Of a stretch of 64,000 bases of DNA, positions 52,220-61,088 are shown one piece after another; positions within the stretch are counted from its first letter, which is position 1, and every line of letters starts with the position of its first letter. Origin of the DNA: SZAS-79 sp965279075 (GTDB taxonomy: Bacteria; Pseudomonadota; Gammaproteobacteria; Burkholderiales; SG8-39); contig CBDIHI010000010.1 in NCBI GenBank assembly GCA_965279075.1, forward strand, positions 434,001 through 498,000, read 5' to 3'. The translations under genes were made by a program, and so were the position numbers. The notes beneath the pieces were generated by a model that saw only the letters and a program-made list of their open reading frames with translations, did no database searches and had not been told where the DNA came from.

Positions 52220-53452
52220 TTGAACCCAGCGCGGTCCGTTGCCGTGGTCGGCGGCGGGCCGGCCGGGCTGATGGCCGCCGAGGTCCTCGCCGCCGGTGGC
52301 GCGCGGGTCGACGTGTATGACGCCATGCCCTCCGTGGGACGCAAGTTCCTGCTGGCGGGCAAGGGCGGCCTGAACCTTACCCATTCCGAGCCTTACGAGG
52401 CTTTCCTTTCGCGCTACGCTGGCCGGCAGGAGGCGCTTGCGCCCCTGCTTTCCGCTTTCGGCCCGGAAGAGCTGGTGACCTGGGTGCGCACGCTCGGGTT
52501 CGAAGTGTTCACAGGCAGTTCGGGGCGGGTGTTTCCCGCAGGCATGAAGGCCGCGCCGTTGCTGCGCGCGTGGCTGCACCGGCTGCGGGCCGCGGGGGTG
52601 CGGTTCCATTTGCGCCATCTCTGGACCGGGTGGAACGCGGCCGGGGCGCTGCGCTTCGACACCCCAAAAGGAGAAGTGAGCGTGCCTGCCGACGCCACCG
52701 TCATTGCCACCGGTGGCGCGAGCTGGCCGAAGCTGGGTTCGGATGGCGCCTGGGTGCCGTATCTGGAATCCCTGGGTGTGCCCGTGGCTCCGCTGCGGGC
52801 ATCCAACAGCGGTTTCGACCGCGCGGGGGGGTGGAGCGAGCATTTCCGCGAGCGCTTCGCCGGGCATCCGGTCAAGCCGGTTGTGCTGTCGTTCGCCGAT
52901 TCGTTCCGCCGGCAAGGCGAATTCGTGGTCACCCAAACCGGGATCGAAGGCAGCCTGGTCTACGCCGCCTCCGCTGCGATCCGCGACGGGATCGAAGCGG
53001 CTGGCACTGCGATCATCCATCTCGACCTGCTGCCGGACCGTGACCTCGCGCGAGTCACCGGCGAAGTGGCGCATCCGCGCGGGTCGCGCTCGATGTCCTC
53101 GCATCTTCAGAGCCGTTGCGGGCTCAAGGGCGTCAAGATGGGGCTGCTGCGGGAACTGGTGCCGAAGGAAGACTTCGCGAACCAGGAACGCCTCGCCTCC
53201 CTCATCAAGGCATTGCCGGTGCGACTGTCTGCGCCACGCCCGATCGCGGAGGCGATCAGCACCGCGGGCGGCGTGCCCTTCGAGGCGCTGGAGGCAACCC
53301 TGATGATCCGCGCGGTGCCCGGCGTGTTCTGCGCCGGGGAGATGCTGGACTGGGAAGCGCCTACGGGCGGCTACCTCCTGACAGCGTGCTTCGCGAGCGG
53401 CCGCTCGGCAGGGCAGGGCGCGCTGGCGTGGTTGAACCGCCTGCAGGCATGA
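52220..53452 (+). CDS. TIGR03862-type NAD(P)/FAD-dependent flavoprotein
   Basis: 410 residues from a TTG. FAD-binding GGGPAGLMAAEVLA (about 11-24), GRKFLLAGKGGLNLTHSE, ATGGASWPKLGSDG and near the end CAGEMLDWEAPTGGYLLT. The family is a poorly characterised relative of BaiN/HI0933 flavoproteins. It overlaps the GIY-YIG gene start by 4 nt. Confidence 0.88.
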   Translation: MNPARSVAVVGGGPAGLMAAEVLAAGGARVDVYDAMPSVGRKFLLAGKGGLNLTHSEPYEAFLSRYAGRQEALAPLLSAFGPEELVTWVRTLGFEVFTGSSGRVFPAGMKAAPLLRAWLHRLRAAGVRFHLRHLWTGWNAAGALRFDTPKGEVSVPADATVIATGGASWPKLGSDGAWVPYLESLGVPVAPLRASNSGFDRAGGWSEHFRERFAGHPVKPVVLSFADSFRRQGEFVVTQTGIEGSLVYAASAAIRDGIEAAGTAIIHLDLLPDRDLARVTGEVAHPRGSRSMSSHLQSRCGLKGVKMGLLRELVPKEDFANQERLASLIKALPVRLSAPRPIAEAISTAGGVPFEALEATLMIRAVPGVFCAGEMLDWEAPTGGYLLTACFASGRSAGQGALAWLNRLQA

Positions 53453-53730
53453 AATCCTGGGCCCTCTACCTGCTCGAGTGCACCGACGGCAGCATTTATA
53501 CGGGCATCACGGTGGACGTCGAGGCGCGCTACGCCGCTCACCTTGCGGGCAAGGGCGCGCGCTACACGCGCTCGCACCCGCCGGTGCGATTGCTGGCGAG
53601 CTTCGACTACCCGGACCGCTCCGCGGCCTCGAAGGCCGAGTACGCTATGAAGCAGCTTTCGGCCGCGGAAAAGCGCGCGATCGCGAAGACGGCGCCGAAA
53701 CGAAGGAAGAAGCGGGCCAAGCCCGCTTAA
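53449..53730 (+). CDS. GIY-YIG nuclease family protein
   Basis: 93 residues. ALYLLECTDGSIYTGITVD gives the GIY-YIG core (Y7, Y17/G19), with the conserved Arg in DVEARYAAH. The C-terminal tail is strongly basic (KRRKKRAKPA). A small YhbQ/UPF0213-like protein; nuclease activity is likely but untested. Convergent overlap of 4 nt with ycaO. Confidence 0.88.
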   Translation: MKSWALYLLECTDGSIYTGITVDVEARYAAHLAGKGARYTRSHPPVRLLASFDYPDRSAASKAEYAMKQLSAAEKRAIAKTAPKRRKKRAKPA

Positions 53731-55451
53731 GTCGCAAACAGCTTGTCGTAGGCCGCCAGCAGCGTCTGGTGCATCGGGCTGCCCTCCATGTCGGGGCCCA
53801 GCGTTTCCAGCCCGAAGAATTTCTCGCTGCGGTCTAGCAGCCGCCGGGCCTGGGCCAGCGTTTGGGCGCCATACAGCAGTTCCAGCGAGCGCAGGTGCGC
53901 GTTGGGGTCCCCGAGACCCATCAGGCTCTCGATGCAGCGATAGACGAGCCTGCGCCCCGGCTCCAGCTGCCCGTAATGGTGGATCCAGTCGCAGCCTTCG
54001 CTGATCGCTTCCTCGTCTCCTATGGCCAGCGCAAGCAGGGTCTTGAGTTCGCCGATGCGCAACTGTTTCCACGCGGTGCCGAGCGGGATCGCAAGGCCGA
54101 GGATTTCCCACAGCGGCCGCTCGTCGTTCAGGTTCAGGGTCTGGAGGTCGGCGAGGAGGTCCGCGATCTCCGTGCCGGAGAGGGCGTGCAACCGAACCAT
54201 GGCCGGGCGGATCCGGTTGCCGATGCTGTTGTTCTCCCACTCGAGGTCTTCGACCGGGTAGATCTCGGACATTCCCGGCACGAGGATCCGGCAGCTGTAG
54301 GCGCCCTGTTCGGCGAAGTCCGCAACGTAGATGTCCTTGCCCTCGGACTCGATGCAGGCGCAAAGCCACGCATAGTCTTCGGCGGTGGTCGAGCTGAAGT
54401 TCCAGTCGACGAACGGGAAGTCGGGCGCGTCGCCGAGGAAGTTCCAGCTGACCACGCCGCTGGAGTCGACGAAATGGATCTCGAGGTTCGAGGGCAGCGT
54501 GATTTCCTCCATGTCGAAGCCGGCCTCGGGAAAGCCTTCGAGCGACTCGAGCGCGCGGCCCTGCAGCAGTTCGGTGAGGGCGCGCTCCAGCGCGATCTCG
54601 AAACGGGGGTGGGCGCCGAAGCTCGCGAAGATGCCCTGGTCCTTGGGGTGCAGCAGCGTCACGTTCATGACGGGGTAGCGGCCGCCGAGCGACGCGTCGC
54701 GCACCAGGATCCCGAACCCCGCCTCGCGCAGCCCCTTGATCCCGGCCGCGATTCCCGGGTATCGCGCGATGACGTGCTCGGGAACCTCCGGCAGGCACAG
54801 GCCTTCGCGGATGATGCGGTACTTGATGTGGCGCTCGAAGATCTCCGACAAGGCCTGGCTGCGCGCCTCCATCAGCGTATTGCCGGCCGCCATGCCGTTG
54901 CTTACATACAGGTTGCCGATGATGTTGACGGGAAACCAGGTTTCGGCGCCGTCCCGCAGCCGCGTGTAGGGCAATGCGCAGATGCCCCGGGCCACGTTGC
55001 CCGAGTTCAGGTCGACCAGCACATCGGGGTCGATCGAGCTGTCCGGGTTGTAGAAGGCGTGCAATTCAGGGTTCAGCAACCCGGCGGGCCAGGCGGGTTC
55101 GCCGGTCGGCGCGAACCAGCGTTCCTGCGGGTAGTGCACGAAGGGGCGGTTGGCGCGCGTTTCGCCAAGGTAGAAGTGGGTCCAGAAATAATGCGTGCCG
55201 AGGCGCTCGAAGAATTCGCCGAGTGCGCTGGCCCGCGCGGCCAGCTTGGTGGCGCCCTTGCCGTTCGAGAACAGCATCGGGCAGTCACGGTCGCGCACAT
55301 GCACCGACCATATCGATTCCACCGGGTTCAGCCAGGACGACTCGTCGAGCACGAACCCGCGCGCGGCGAGCTTGTCCTGCATGGTGCGGATCGTGGATTC
55401 CAGCGAGGCGTCCTTGCCGGGGATGAAGCTCTCGGTTTGCATGACGTCCAT
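53727..55451 (-). CDS. ycaO: YcaO domain protein, S12 methylthiotransferase accessory factor-like
   Basis: 574 residues, close to the length of E. coli YcaO. The YcaO ATP-grip segments are seen in NGKGATKLAARASALGEFFER and MEARSQALSEIFERHIKYRI, with ALERALTELLQGRALE further on. E. coli YcaO helps RimO to modify Asp88 of ribosomal protein S12. Other YcaO proteins install azolines or thioamides with a partner. Here it is the last gene of a unit with a J-domain protein and three unknown proteins, 27 nt after the 416-residue one. Confidence 0.9.
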   Translation of the reverse strand: MDVMQTESFIPGKDASLESTIRTMQDKLAARGFVLDESSWLNPVESIWSVHVRDRDCPMLFSNGKGATKLAARASALGEFFERLGTHYFWTHFYLGETRANRPFVHYPQERWFAPTGEPAWPAGLLNPELHAFYNPDSSIDPDVLVDLNSGNVARGICALPYTRLRDGAETWFPVNIIGNLYVSNGMAAGNTLMEARSQALSEIFERHIKYRIIREGLCLPEVPEHVIARYPGIAAGIKGLREAGFGILVRDASLGGRYPVMNVTLLHPKDQGIFASFGAHPRFEIALERALTELLQGRALESLEGFPEAGFDMEEITLPSNLEIHFVDSSGVVSWNFLGDAPDFPFVDWNFSSTTAEDYAWLCACIESEGKDIYVADFAEQGAYSCRILVPGMSEIYPVEDLEWENNSIGNRIRPAMVRLHALSGTEIADLLADLQTLNLNDERPLWEILGLAIPLGTAWKQLRIGELKTLLALAIGDEEAISEGCDWIHHYGQLEPGRRLVYRCIESLMGLGDPNAHLRSLELLYGAQTLAQARRLLDRSEKFFGLETLGPDMEGSPMHQTLLAAYDKLFAT

Positions 55452-55478
55452 CCTTGGTGGGGCGGGGGGCGAGGGGCC

Positions 55479-56729
55479 TCAGCGCTTGCGCGCCGGGGCC
55501 TGGATGTGGCAATGCTCGGCGAGGAGTCTTACGACGGCATCGAGCGCGGCCGCGCCGTCCCCGACGCCCTCCATGATCACCTGCTCGATCATTTCCGGGT
55601 GAAACTCGTCCTCCCAGAGCGCGATCAGACCATCGATCATCTGGTGCGGGGCGCTGCGCTGGATGAACTCGGTGACGGCCGCATAGCCCTCGTCGACGCC
55701 GCCGCGGATCGCCCGGATCGCGGCCTTCGCTTCGGTGACCGTGATCGCGGGCTTGGGCGGTTTGCCTGCGGCGATGCACAGGAATACGGTGTTCATGGAG
55801 TCGGTGTCAGTCATGCCGCGGGTGACCTTGCGCCACTCGTCGGTCACCAGCGTGTCGTAGTCGCTTACGTCGAGCGATATCGAGAAATGCTGGAACCGGT
55901 CGTGGTAGTCGCGCACGAGGTCGTCGAGGGGCACCTTGGTGTCGGCGATGCGGGGCAGGTCCTTGGCCACGATGCGCTTCAGGTGGCGCGTGGCGACTTC
56001 CAGGTGCTCTTCGGGCACGTCTTCCAGCTGTCCGGCGCCGATCCTGGGCTTTTTCTTCAGGCGCCGGTACTTCTTGAGGAAATCCTTCAGTTGCTGCGCG
56101 CCGAGCAGTCCGCCCTCGTGCTTGCCCGCGATGCGCGTCAGCAGGCACGCATCAAGGATGCTTTCAGCGGATTCCCCGACCAGCGCTTCGCGCGACAGTT
56201 CCATGACGTCGGCGAACCACAGCGCGGCTTCGATTTCCTTCAGGCAGGCCTGCCGTTCGGCAAGGCGCGCGCGGTAATCGGCCACGCCCCACTGGTCGGA
56301 CAGGGTCCTCGCGCGGAGGAACTCCTTTACATCGGCCGTGTCGGCGGGTTCGTGGATCGTGGTGTCGGTCGGCATCGCGTACAGCGCCTTCAGCATGTGC
56401 GAGCCGCCGCGCGAGTGCGACAGGAACGAGTTGTCCTGCAGGGAGCGGGCCGCGCGAGGCAGGCTGCCGTCGGAGAGGTTCTCGAGGTAGAGGCTGGCGA
56501 GGTACACCATCCGCTTCAGCGCCTCGTCGAGGTCGGTACGCAGGTGTGCCGTGCCGAAGAAGTCGGCGATCTGCACGATTCCCTTCGCGCCCTCGGTGCG
56601 CATGGCGTCGAGCTTCTCCGAGTCGATCTGGCCGTTCTTCAACCCGTAGTCCAGCGCGCGGGCGAAGTAGGGGCGGTCGTCGTAGGCGGCTATTGCCTGC
56701 GGGGCGGCGGACGGCACGGGCCTGCTCAA
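55479..56729 (-). CDS. Hypothetical protein, 416 residues, in YcaO/J-domain unit
   Basis: I place the start at a TTG (56729): GGAGGAG lies 8 nt upstream and the TTG overlaps the previous stop by 4 nt. The GTG at 56717 is an alternative. I do not recognise the family. It looks largely alpha-helical and charged (DEALKRMVYLASLYLENL, FLKKYRRLKKKPRIGAGQ) with a few His/Asp clusters (DYHDRFQHFSISLDVSDYD). No membrane helix or signal. Its partners are presumably the other genes of the unit. Confidence 0.72.
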   Translation of the reverse strand: MSRPVPSAAPQAIAAYDDRPYFARALDYGLKNGQIDSEKLDAMRTEGAKGIVQIADFFGTAHLRTDLDEALKRMVYLASLYLENLSDGSLPRAARSLQDNSFLSHSRGGSHMLKALYAMPTDTTIHEPADTADVKEFLRARTLSDQWGVADYRARLAERQACLKEIEAALWFADVMELSREALVGESAESILDACLLTRIAGKHEGGLLGAQQLKDFLKKYRRLKKKPRIGAGQLEDVPEEHLEVATRHLKRIVAKDLPRIADTKVPLDDLVRDYHDRFQHFSISLDVSDYDTLVTDEWRKVTRGMTDTDSMNTVFLCIAAGKPPKPAITVTEAKAAIRAIRGGVDEGYAAVTEFIQRSAPHQMIDGLIALWEDEFHPEMIEQVIMEGVGDGAAALDAVVRLLAEHCHIQAPARKR

Positions 56730-57454
56730 AGCGCGGACTCCTCCGCGGGCGGCTCGCCCGCGATCTTGCCGGCCGGAGACTCGCCGATCGGTGCCCCGTC
56801 CTTCACTTCGGCAATTTCGCCGGCCGCCCGGCTGCGCGCCGAGAGGATCTGGAACACGTGGTGGAACTCGTCGGGAAAGCCGTGCGCGAGGCGCCACGTG
56901 AGTTCCATCCAGTCCTTGTCGCTGACCTCGTCGATCCCTACGCCGCCCTTGGGCACCGCGAACTGGTCCTCGCGCGCGGCATCGTCTTCCTCGTCCTTGG
57001 GCGTGCGCTCCTCGTCGGTCGCGACGAAGTGCCCGGTTTCCTTGAAGGTCGAGACTTCCTCGAACCGCTCGTCGAGGTAGTCAGCGAGTACCTCGAGCCC
57101 CATGTCCTTCTGCGCCAGCGCCTCGATGAAGTCCTCCGGCTCCACCTCGTCGCGGAAGACGATCGAGTTGATCATCGAGCGCAGGCGGTCGCGGTTCCTC
57201 TCGGCGTACATCCTCTCCATGATCACTGCGTCGGCGAACTGCTTCGGCGTGACGAGCAGGTTGATGACCGAGGGCCGCGAGGAGTCGTACTCGCGCATGA
57301 TGGCGAGCAGGTCCTTCGGGGCGAGTTCGTCGAGGACCGTGACGAGGGCGTTGTCCCCTTCGGTTTCCACCAGGTCGACCAGCGCCGACTCCGCTGCGCC
57401 GATGTCGCCTGCGTGGATGAGCGCGGAAGCCTTTATTACGACGGGATGCGACAT
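56726..57454 (-). CDS. Hypothetical protein, 242 residues, in YcaO/J-domain unit
   Basis: Starts at the ATG at 57454 (AAGGA about 9 nt upstream). The N-terminal half (1-135) is helical and repeat-like: HAGDIGAAESALVDLVETEG, EALAQKDMGLEVLADYLDER. It is followed by an acidic linker (DEERTPKDEEDDAARED) and a Pro/Ala/Glu-rich tail. Such a helical N-terminus is typical of a protein-binding scaffold. Family not recognised. Confidence 0.72.
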   Translation of the reverse strand: MSHPVVIKASALIHAGDIGAAESALVDLVETEGDNALVTVLDELAPKDLLAIMREYDSSRPSVINLLVTPKQFADAVIMERMYAERNRDRLRSMINSIVFRDEVEPEDFIEALAQKDMGLEVLADYLDERFEEVSTFKETGHFVATDEERTPKDEEDDAAREDQFAVPKGGVGIDEVSDKDWMELTWRLAHGFPDEFHHVFQILSARSRAAGEIAEVKDGAPIGESPAGKIAGEPPAEESAL

Positions 57455-57479
57455 GCGGATTATTCCTTGGTGTGCGGCC

Positions 57480-58004
57480 TCAGCCGCGACGGTCGAAGCC
57501 CTGTTCGCTGAGGTAGTCCTCGCCTGCTTCGGCGAGGTCCTGGTCCTCGTCCTCCTCTTCGTCCCGCTTGTCGTCCTCGCCGGAAGCTTCGGCATCGTCA
57601 GCGGAGGCGGGCTGTGCGTGGCCCCCGTGCATGTACTCCAGGCCGGTGGCGACGATCAGGAACTGCTCGCCCTCGGGGGTCGCCAGTGCCGCCGCGACCA
57701 GCTCCGCCGCCCACGGTTCGATGTCCATGGCAGCAGCGAGTTCCCCCCATGACGGGAACGCGTCGGGCCCGGTCCCGACCAGCCGGTCGAAGACTTCCCG
57801 CGCGCCGAACCGGAACGCCCGGTGGAAGGCCGGCGCGACCATGACCGGGTCGAAGGCGCACATCGGGAGGAGGTCCGCGAACTGGCCGCGCTTGGCCTTC
57901 AGGCGCGTGATGAGCACGTTGTCGCCGCCCGAGTCCCAGGTCAGGTCCTCGATCTCGTAGGCGTAGGACGACGCCAGGTCGCCGAAGTAGGCCGAGACTT
58001 TCAT
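57480..58004 (-). CDS. Hypothetical acidic protein, 174 residues, in YcaO/J-domain unit
   Basis: Starts at the ATG at 58004, overlapping the J-domain gene stop by 4 nt. The body (1-130) holds a WGELAAAMDIEPWAAELVAA segment. The last 45 residues are extremely acidic (EASGEDDKRDEEEDEDQDLA). No known family. An acidic tail suggests binding to a basic partner such as a ribosomal protein, which would fit YcaO; speculation. Confidence 0.72.
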   Translation of the reverse strand: MKVSAYFGDLASSYAYEIEDLTWDSGGDNVLITRLKAKRGQFADLLPMCAFDPVMVAPAFHRAFRFGAREVFDRLVGTGPDAFPSWGELAAAMDIEPWAAELVAAALATPEGEQFLIVATGLEYMHGGHAQPASADDAEASGEDDKRDEEEDEDQDLAEAGEDYLSEQGFDRRG

Positions 58005-58279
58005 GACAGTGCCGCCTTGAGGTATGCGCTCCACATCTCGCGGGCGGTCTCGATCGGGTGCTCGATGAGGCTGCGGCGGCGGTTGTCGTCGAAGGCGCGC
58101 CGCTTATCCTCGTCGGCCAGGGTTTCGTAGGCTTCCTGGACTTCCTGGAAGCGGGCGTGAGCTTCCGGGGAGGGGTTGCGGTCGGGGTGCAGCGCAGAGG
58201 CGAGCTTGCGATACGCGGTCCTGACGTCGGCCGAGGTAGCGGCGGGCTGCAGCCCGAGGATGCGGTAGTAGTCTTTCAT
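58001..58279 (-). CDS. Small J-domain (DnaJ-like) protein
   Basis: 92 residues consisting of a J-domain: YYRILGLQPAATSADVRTAY, the HPD motif at 31-33 in ALHPDRNPSPEAH, and helix IV to about residue 68. There is no G/F region, zinc finger or client-binding domain, so it can only recruit DnaK and stimulate its ATPase. Clients are probably brought by the neighbouring unknown proteins. Confidence 0.9.
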   Translation of the reverse strand: MKDYYRILGLQPAATSADVRTAYRKLASALHPDRNPSPEAHARFQEVQEAYETLADEDKRRAFDDNRRRSLIEHPIETAREMWSAYLKAALS

Positions 58280-58281
58280 CT

Positions 58282-58827
58282 TCAGCGCGTCGAGGGCGGC
58301 ATCGCCTGCTCGCGCAGCGAGGCGCGGAACACCTTCGCGCGCTCCGAGTACCCGTGCGAGATCTCCATGACCCGGGCGCGTTCTTCCGCCGTCAGCTCGC
58401 GCACCACCTTGGCGGGCGATCCGAGGGCAAGCACGCCGGGCGGGATCTCCTTGCCCTCCGCCACGAGGCTGTTCGCGCCCACGAGCGACCCGGCGCCGAT
58501 CTTCGCGCCGTTCAGCACCACGCTGTTGATGCCGATCAGCGTGCCGTCGCCGACCGTACAGCCGTGGAGCATGGCCTTGTGGCCGATCGTGACGTTGCGG
58601 CCGAGGAGCATCGGGAACCCGGGATCCACGTGCAGCACCGACCCGTCCTGCACGTTGGTCGCCTCGCCGATCGTCACCTGGTCGTTGTCGGCACGGATCA
58701 CCACGCCGAACCAGATGCTGGCGTCGTTCTCCAGCAGGATGGAGCCCGCCAGCGTGGCGTCATGTGCGATGAAATGGCGCTCGCCGCGGAACTCCACGCG
58801 GCGTTCGCCAAGCGAGTAGATGGGCAT
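58282..58827 (-). CDS. Gamma-carbonic-anhydrase family protein
   Basis: 181 residues of left-handed beta-helix hexapeptide repeats. Metal-ligand histidines are visible in DGSVLHVD and IGHKAMLHG. YrdA/PaaY/CaiE-like; carbonic anhydrase or thioesterase activity is possible. Two nt before the J-domain gene on the same strand. Confidence 0.88.
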   Translation of the reverse strand: MPIYSLGERRVEFRGERHFIAHDATLAGSILLENDASIWFGVVIRADNDQVTIGEATNVQDGSVLHVDPGFPMLLGRNVTIGHKAMLHGCTVGDGTLIGINSVVLNGAKIGAGSLVGANSLVAEGKEIPPGVLALGSPAKVVRELTAEERARVMEISHGYSERAKVFRASLREQAMPPSTR

Positions 58828-58882
58828 GGTCGGGAGGCCCCGCGGGGCCTCGGTCGGATTCGGGGGTCGCTATCATACCGGG

Positions 58883-58906
58883 ATGAAAGTCATTGTCGAC
58901 GTATGA
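58883..58906 (+). CDS. Possible 7-codon leader overlapping dadA
   Basis: ATG AAA GTC ATT GTC GAC GTA TGA, whose TGA overlaps the dadA ATG (ATGA). Its first codons (MKV) repeat those of dadA. It may couple translation or be a duplicated start; it is too short for any homology test. Confidence 0.3.
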   Translation: MKVIVDV

Positions 58907-60150
58907 AAGTCACCGTTCTGGGCGCGGGCGTGGTCGGCGTGACCAGCGCCTGGTACCTGGCTCGTGCCGGTCACGAGGTCACGCTGGTGGACCGGCAGCC
59001 GGAGCCCGGGCTGGAGACCTCCCGGGCCAACGGCGGGCAGATCTCGGCCGGCCACGCGGAGCCCTGGGCCTCGCCGGAGGTGCTCCCGAAGATCCTGCGC
59101 TGGCTGGGACGGGAGGATGCGCCGCTGCTGTTCCGGCCGCGCGCCGACTGGGCGCAATGGTCCTGGGGCCTGAAATTCCTGCGCGAATGCCTGCCCGGGC
59201 GCCTGGACCGGAACACACGCAACCTCGTCGGCCTCGCGCTTTACAGCCGTGATTGCCTGAAGGCGCTGCGCGCCTCGACCGGCATCGAGTACGACCATGT
59301 CGACCGGGGGATCCTGCAGTTCTGCGCGGATCGCGCCGAGTTCGAGGCGGTGGCGGCGCATGCCGAGGCCATGGACCGGTACGGCATCCGGCGGGAGGTG
59401 AAGACCGCGGCCGAGTGCGTTGCGATCGAACCCGCGCTCGCCGGGGCCCAGGCCCCGATTGCGGGCGGCGTGTTCACCCCGGACGACGAGTCGGGCGATG
59501 CGCACAAGTTCACGCAGGGGCTCACCTGGCTGGCGAAGAACCTCGGCGTGACGTTTCGTGGCGACTCGTCCGTCGAAGCGCTGGAGACCGAGGGCGGCCG
59601 CGTGTCCGCGGCGCGGCTCGCCGGATCCGGGGAGCGCCTGCGGGCCGATGCGTTCGTCGTAGCCTGCGGGAGCTATAGCCCGCTGCTCCTGCGTCCGGCC
59701 GGCATCCGGATCCCGGTGTATCCGCTGAAGGGGTACTCGATCACGATCCCGCTCACCCCGCCGACAGCCGCTGCCGCGCCGACGGTGAGCTTGAGCGACG
59801 AGGCGGGCAAGATCGTGATTTCCCGCCTCGGCAACCGCCTGCGCGCTGCAGGCACGGCGGAGTTGAACGGGTACGACCGTGAGGTCAACCCCGTACGCTG
59901 CGGCGTGATCCTAGACCGGATCAAAGGCCTCTTTCCCGGCGTAGCCGACGGGGTCGAGGTCGGCTACTGGGCCGGGCTGCGGCCCGCTACGCCGACCAAT
60001 GCGCCGATCATAGGCCGCACACGCTACGCGAACCTTTTCCTGAACACCGGGCATGGCACGCTGGGCTGGACGCTCGCCTGCGGGTCGGGCAGCGCGCTTG
60101 CCGATATCGTGTCCGGGCGGCGGCCGCTGGTGGATTTCGCCTTCGCCTGA
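58903..60150 (+). CDS. dadA: D-amino acid dehydrogenase small subunit-like (DadA)
   Basis: 415 residues. FAD-binding VLGAGVVGVTSAWYLARAG (5-23), ETSRANGGQISAGHAEPW typical of DadA, and near the end NTGHGTLGWTLACGSG. Membrane-associated flavoenzyme that oxidises D-amino acids to keto acids and passes electrons to quinones. Catabolic D-alanine is the classical substrate. Confidence 0.9.
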   Translation: MKVTVLGAGVVGVTSAWYLARAGHEVTLVDRQPEPGLETSRANGGQISAGHAEPWASPEVLPKILRWLGREDAPLLFRPRADWAQWSWGLKFLRECLPGRLDRNTRNLVGLALYSRDCLKALRASTGIEYDHVDRGILQFCADRAEFEAVAAHAEAMDRYGIRREVKTAAECVAIEPALAGAQAPIAGGVFTPDDESGDAHKFTQGLTWLAKNLGVTFRGDSSVEALETEGGRVSAARLAGSGERLRADAFVVACGSYSPLLLRPAGIRIPVYPLKGYSITIPLTPPTAAAAPTVSLSDEAGKIVISRLGNRLRAAGTAELNGYDREVNPVRCGVILDRIKGLFPGVADGVEVGYWAGLRPATPTNAPIIGRTRYANLFLNTGHGTLGWTLACGSGSALADIVSGRRPLVDFAFA

Positions 60151-60191
60151 GCCAATGGCGGGCTGGACGGGCTGATATCATCGCGCCCTTC

Positions 60192-61088
60192 ATGCGCCAG
60201 AGCGAATCCCTGTTCCTAGACATCCGCGGCCTCCGCTATCACGTGAGGCACTGGCCGGGCCGCGCCCCGGGGCGTGCCGAGCGCAGGATGGTGCTGCTGC
60301 ACGGGTGGATGGACGTGTCGGCATCGTTCCAGTTCCTCGTCGATGAGCTGGACCCGGGCTGGGACATTTTCGCGCCGGATTGGCGGGGTTACGGCCTGAC
60401 CGCCTGGGCTGCGGCCGACGCTTACTGGTTCCAGGACTATGTGGCGGACCTCGACATGGTGCTCGAGCACCTCCAGCCGGACGCGCCGGTGAATCTCGTC
60501 GGGCACAGCCTGGGCGGGAACGTCGCGTCGATCTATGCGGGCACTCGTCCGGGTCGCGTGGCGAAATTCGTCAACCTCGAAGGGTTCGGGATGTCGCGCA
60601 CCAAGGCCGAGCAGGCGCCGGCCCGGCTCCTGCGCTGGCTGGACGAACTGCGCGACCCGCCGACGCTGCGCCCCTACGAGAGCTTTGCCGCGCTGGCCGA
60701 CCGGCTGCAGAAGAACAACCCGCGGCTGCGCCGCGACCGCGCCGAGTTCCTCGCGCAGCATTGGGGCAAGGCAGGCGCCGACGGCAAGGTGGAACTGCGC
60801 AGCGACCCGGCGCACAAGATCGTCAACGCCACGCTGTCGCGTTACGAGGAGATGCTCGCATTCTGGAAGCTCGTGACGGCGCCGGTCCTGATGGTGGATG
60901 CCGCCGAGTCCAGGACACTTAAGCAGATCGGCATCGATTCGGAGGACTATGCCGCGCGCCGTGCCGCATACGGGTCGCTGCACTACGTGACGGTGCCGGA
61001 AGCCGGCCACATGCTGCACCACGACCAGCCTGGACGCGTGGCGAAGCTGATCGAGGACTTCCTCTCGGAGGGGCCGGCCGGTGCGTGA
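60192..61088 (+). CDS. Alpha/beta hydrolase
   Basis: 298 residues. LLHGWMDVSASFQFLVDEL, nucleophile Ser in VGHSLGGNVAS, and the C-terminal His in PEAGHMLHHDQP. Ester or lactone hydrolase of unknown substrate. Overlaps the next gene start by 8 nt. Confidence 0.86.
   Translation: MRQSESLFLDIRGLRYHVRHWPGRAPGRAERRMVLLHGWMDVSASFQFLVDELDPGWDIFAPDWRGYGLTAWAAADAYWFQDYVADLDMVLEHLQPDAPVNLVGHSLGGNVASIYAGTRPGRVAKFVNLEGFGMSRTKAEQAPARLLRWLDELRDPPTLRPYESFAALADRLQKNNPRLRRDRAEFLAQHWGKAGADGKVELRSDPAHKIVNATLSRYEEMLAFWKLVTAPVLMVDAAESRTLKQIGIDSEDYAARRAAYGSLHYVTVPEAGHMLHHDQPGRVAKLIEDFLSEGPAGA

Noticed and set aside
53862..57080. 1072-codon open frame on the plus strand
   Set aside because: Shadow of ycaO and the unknown genes of that unit, caused by high GC at third codon positions.
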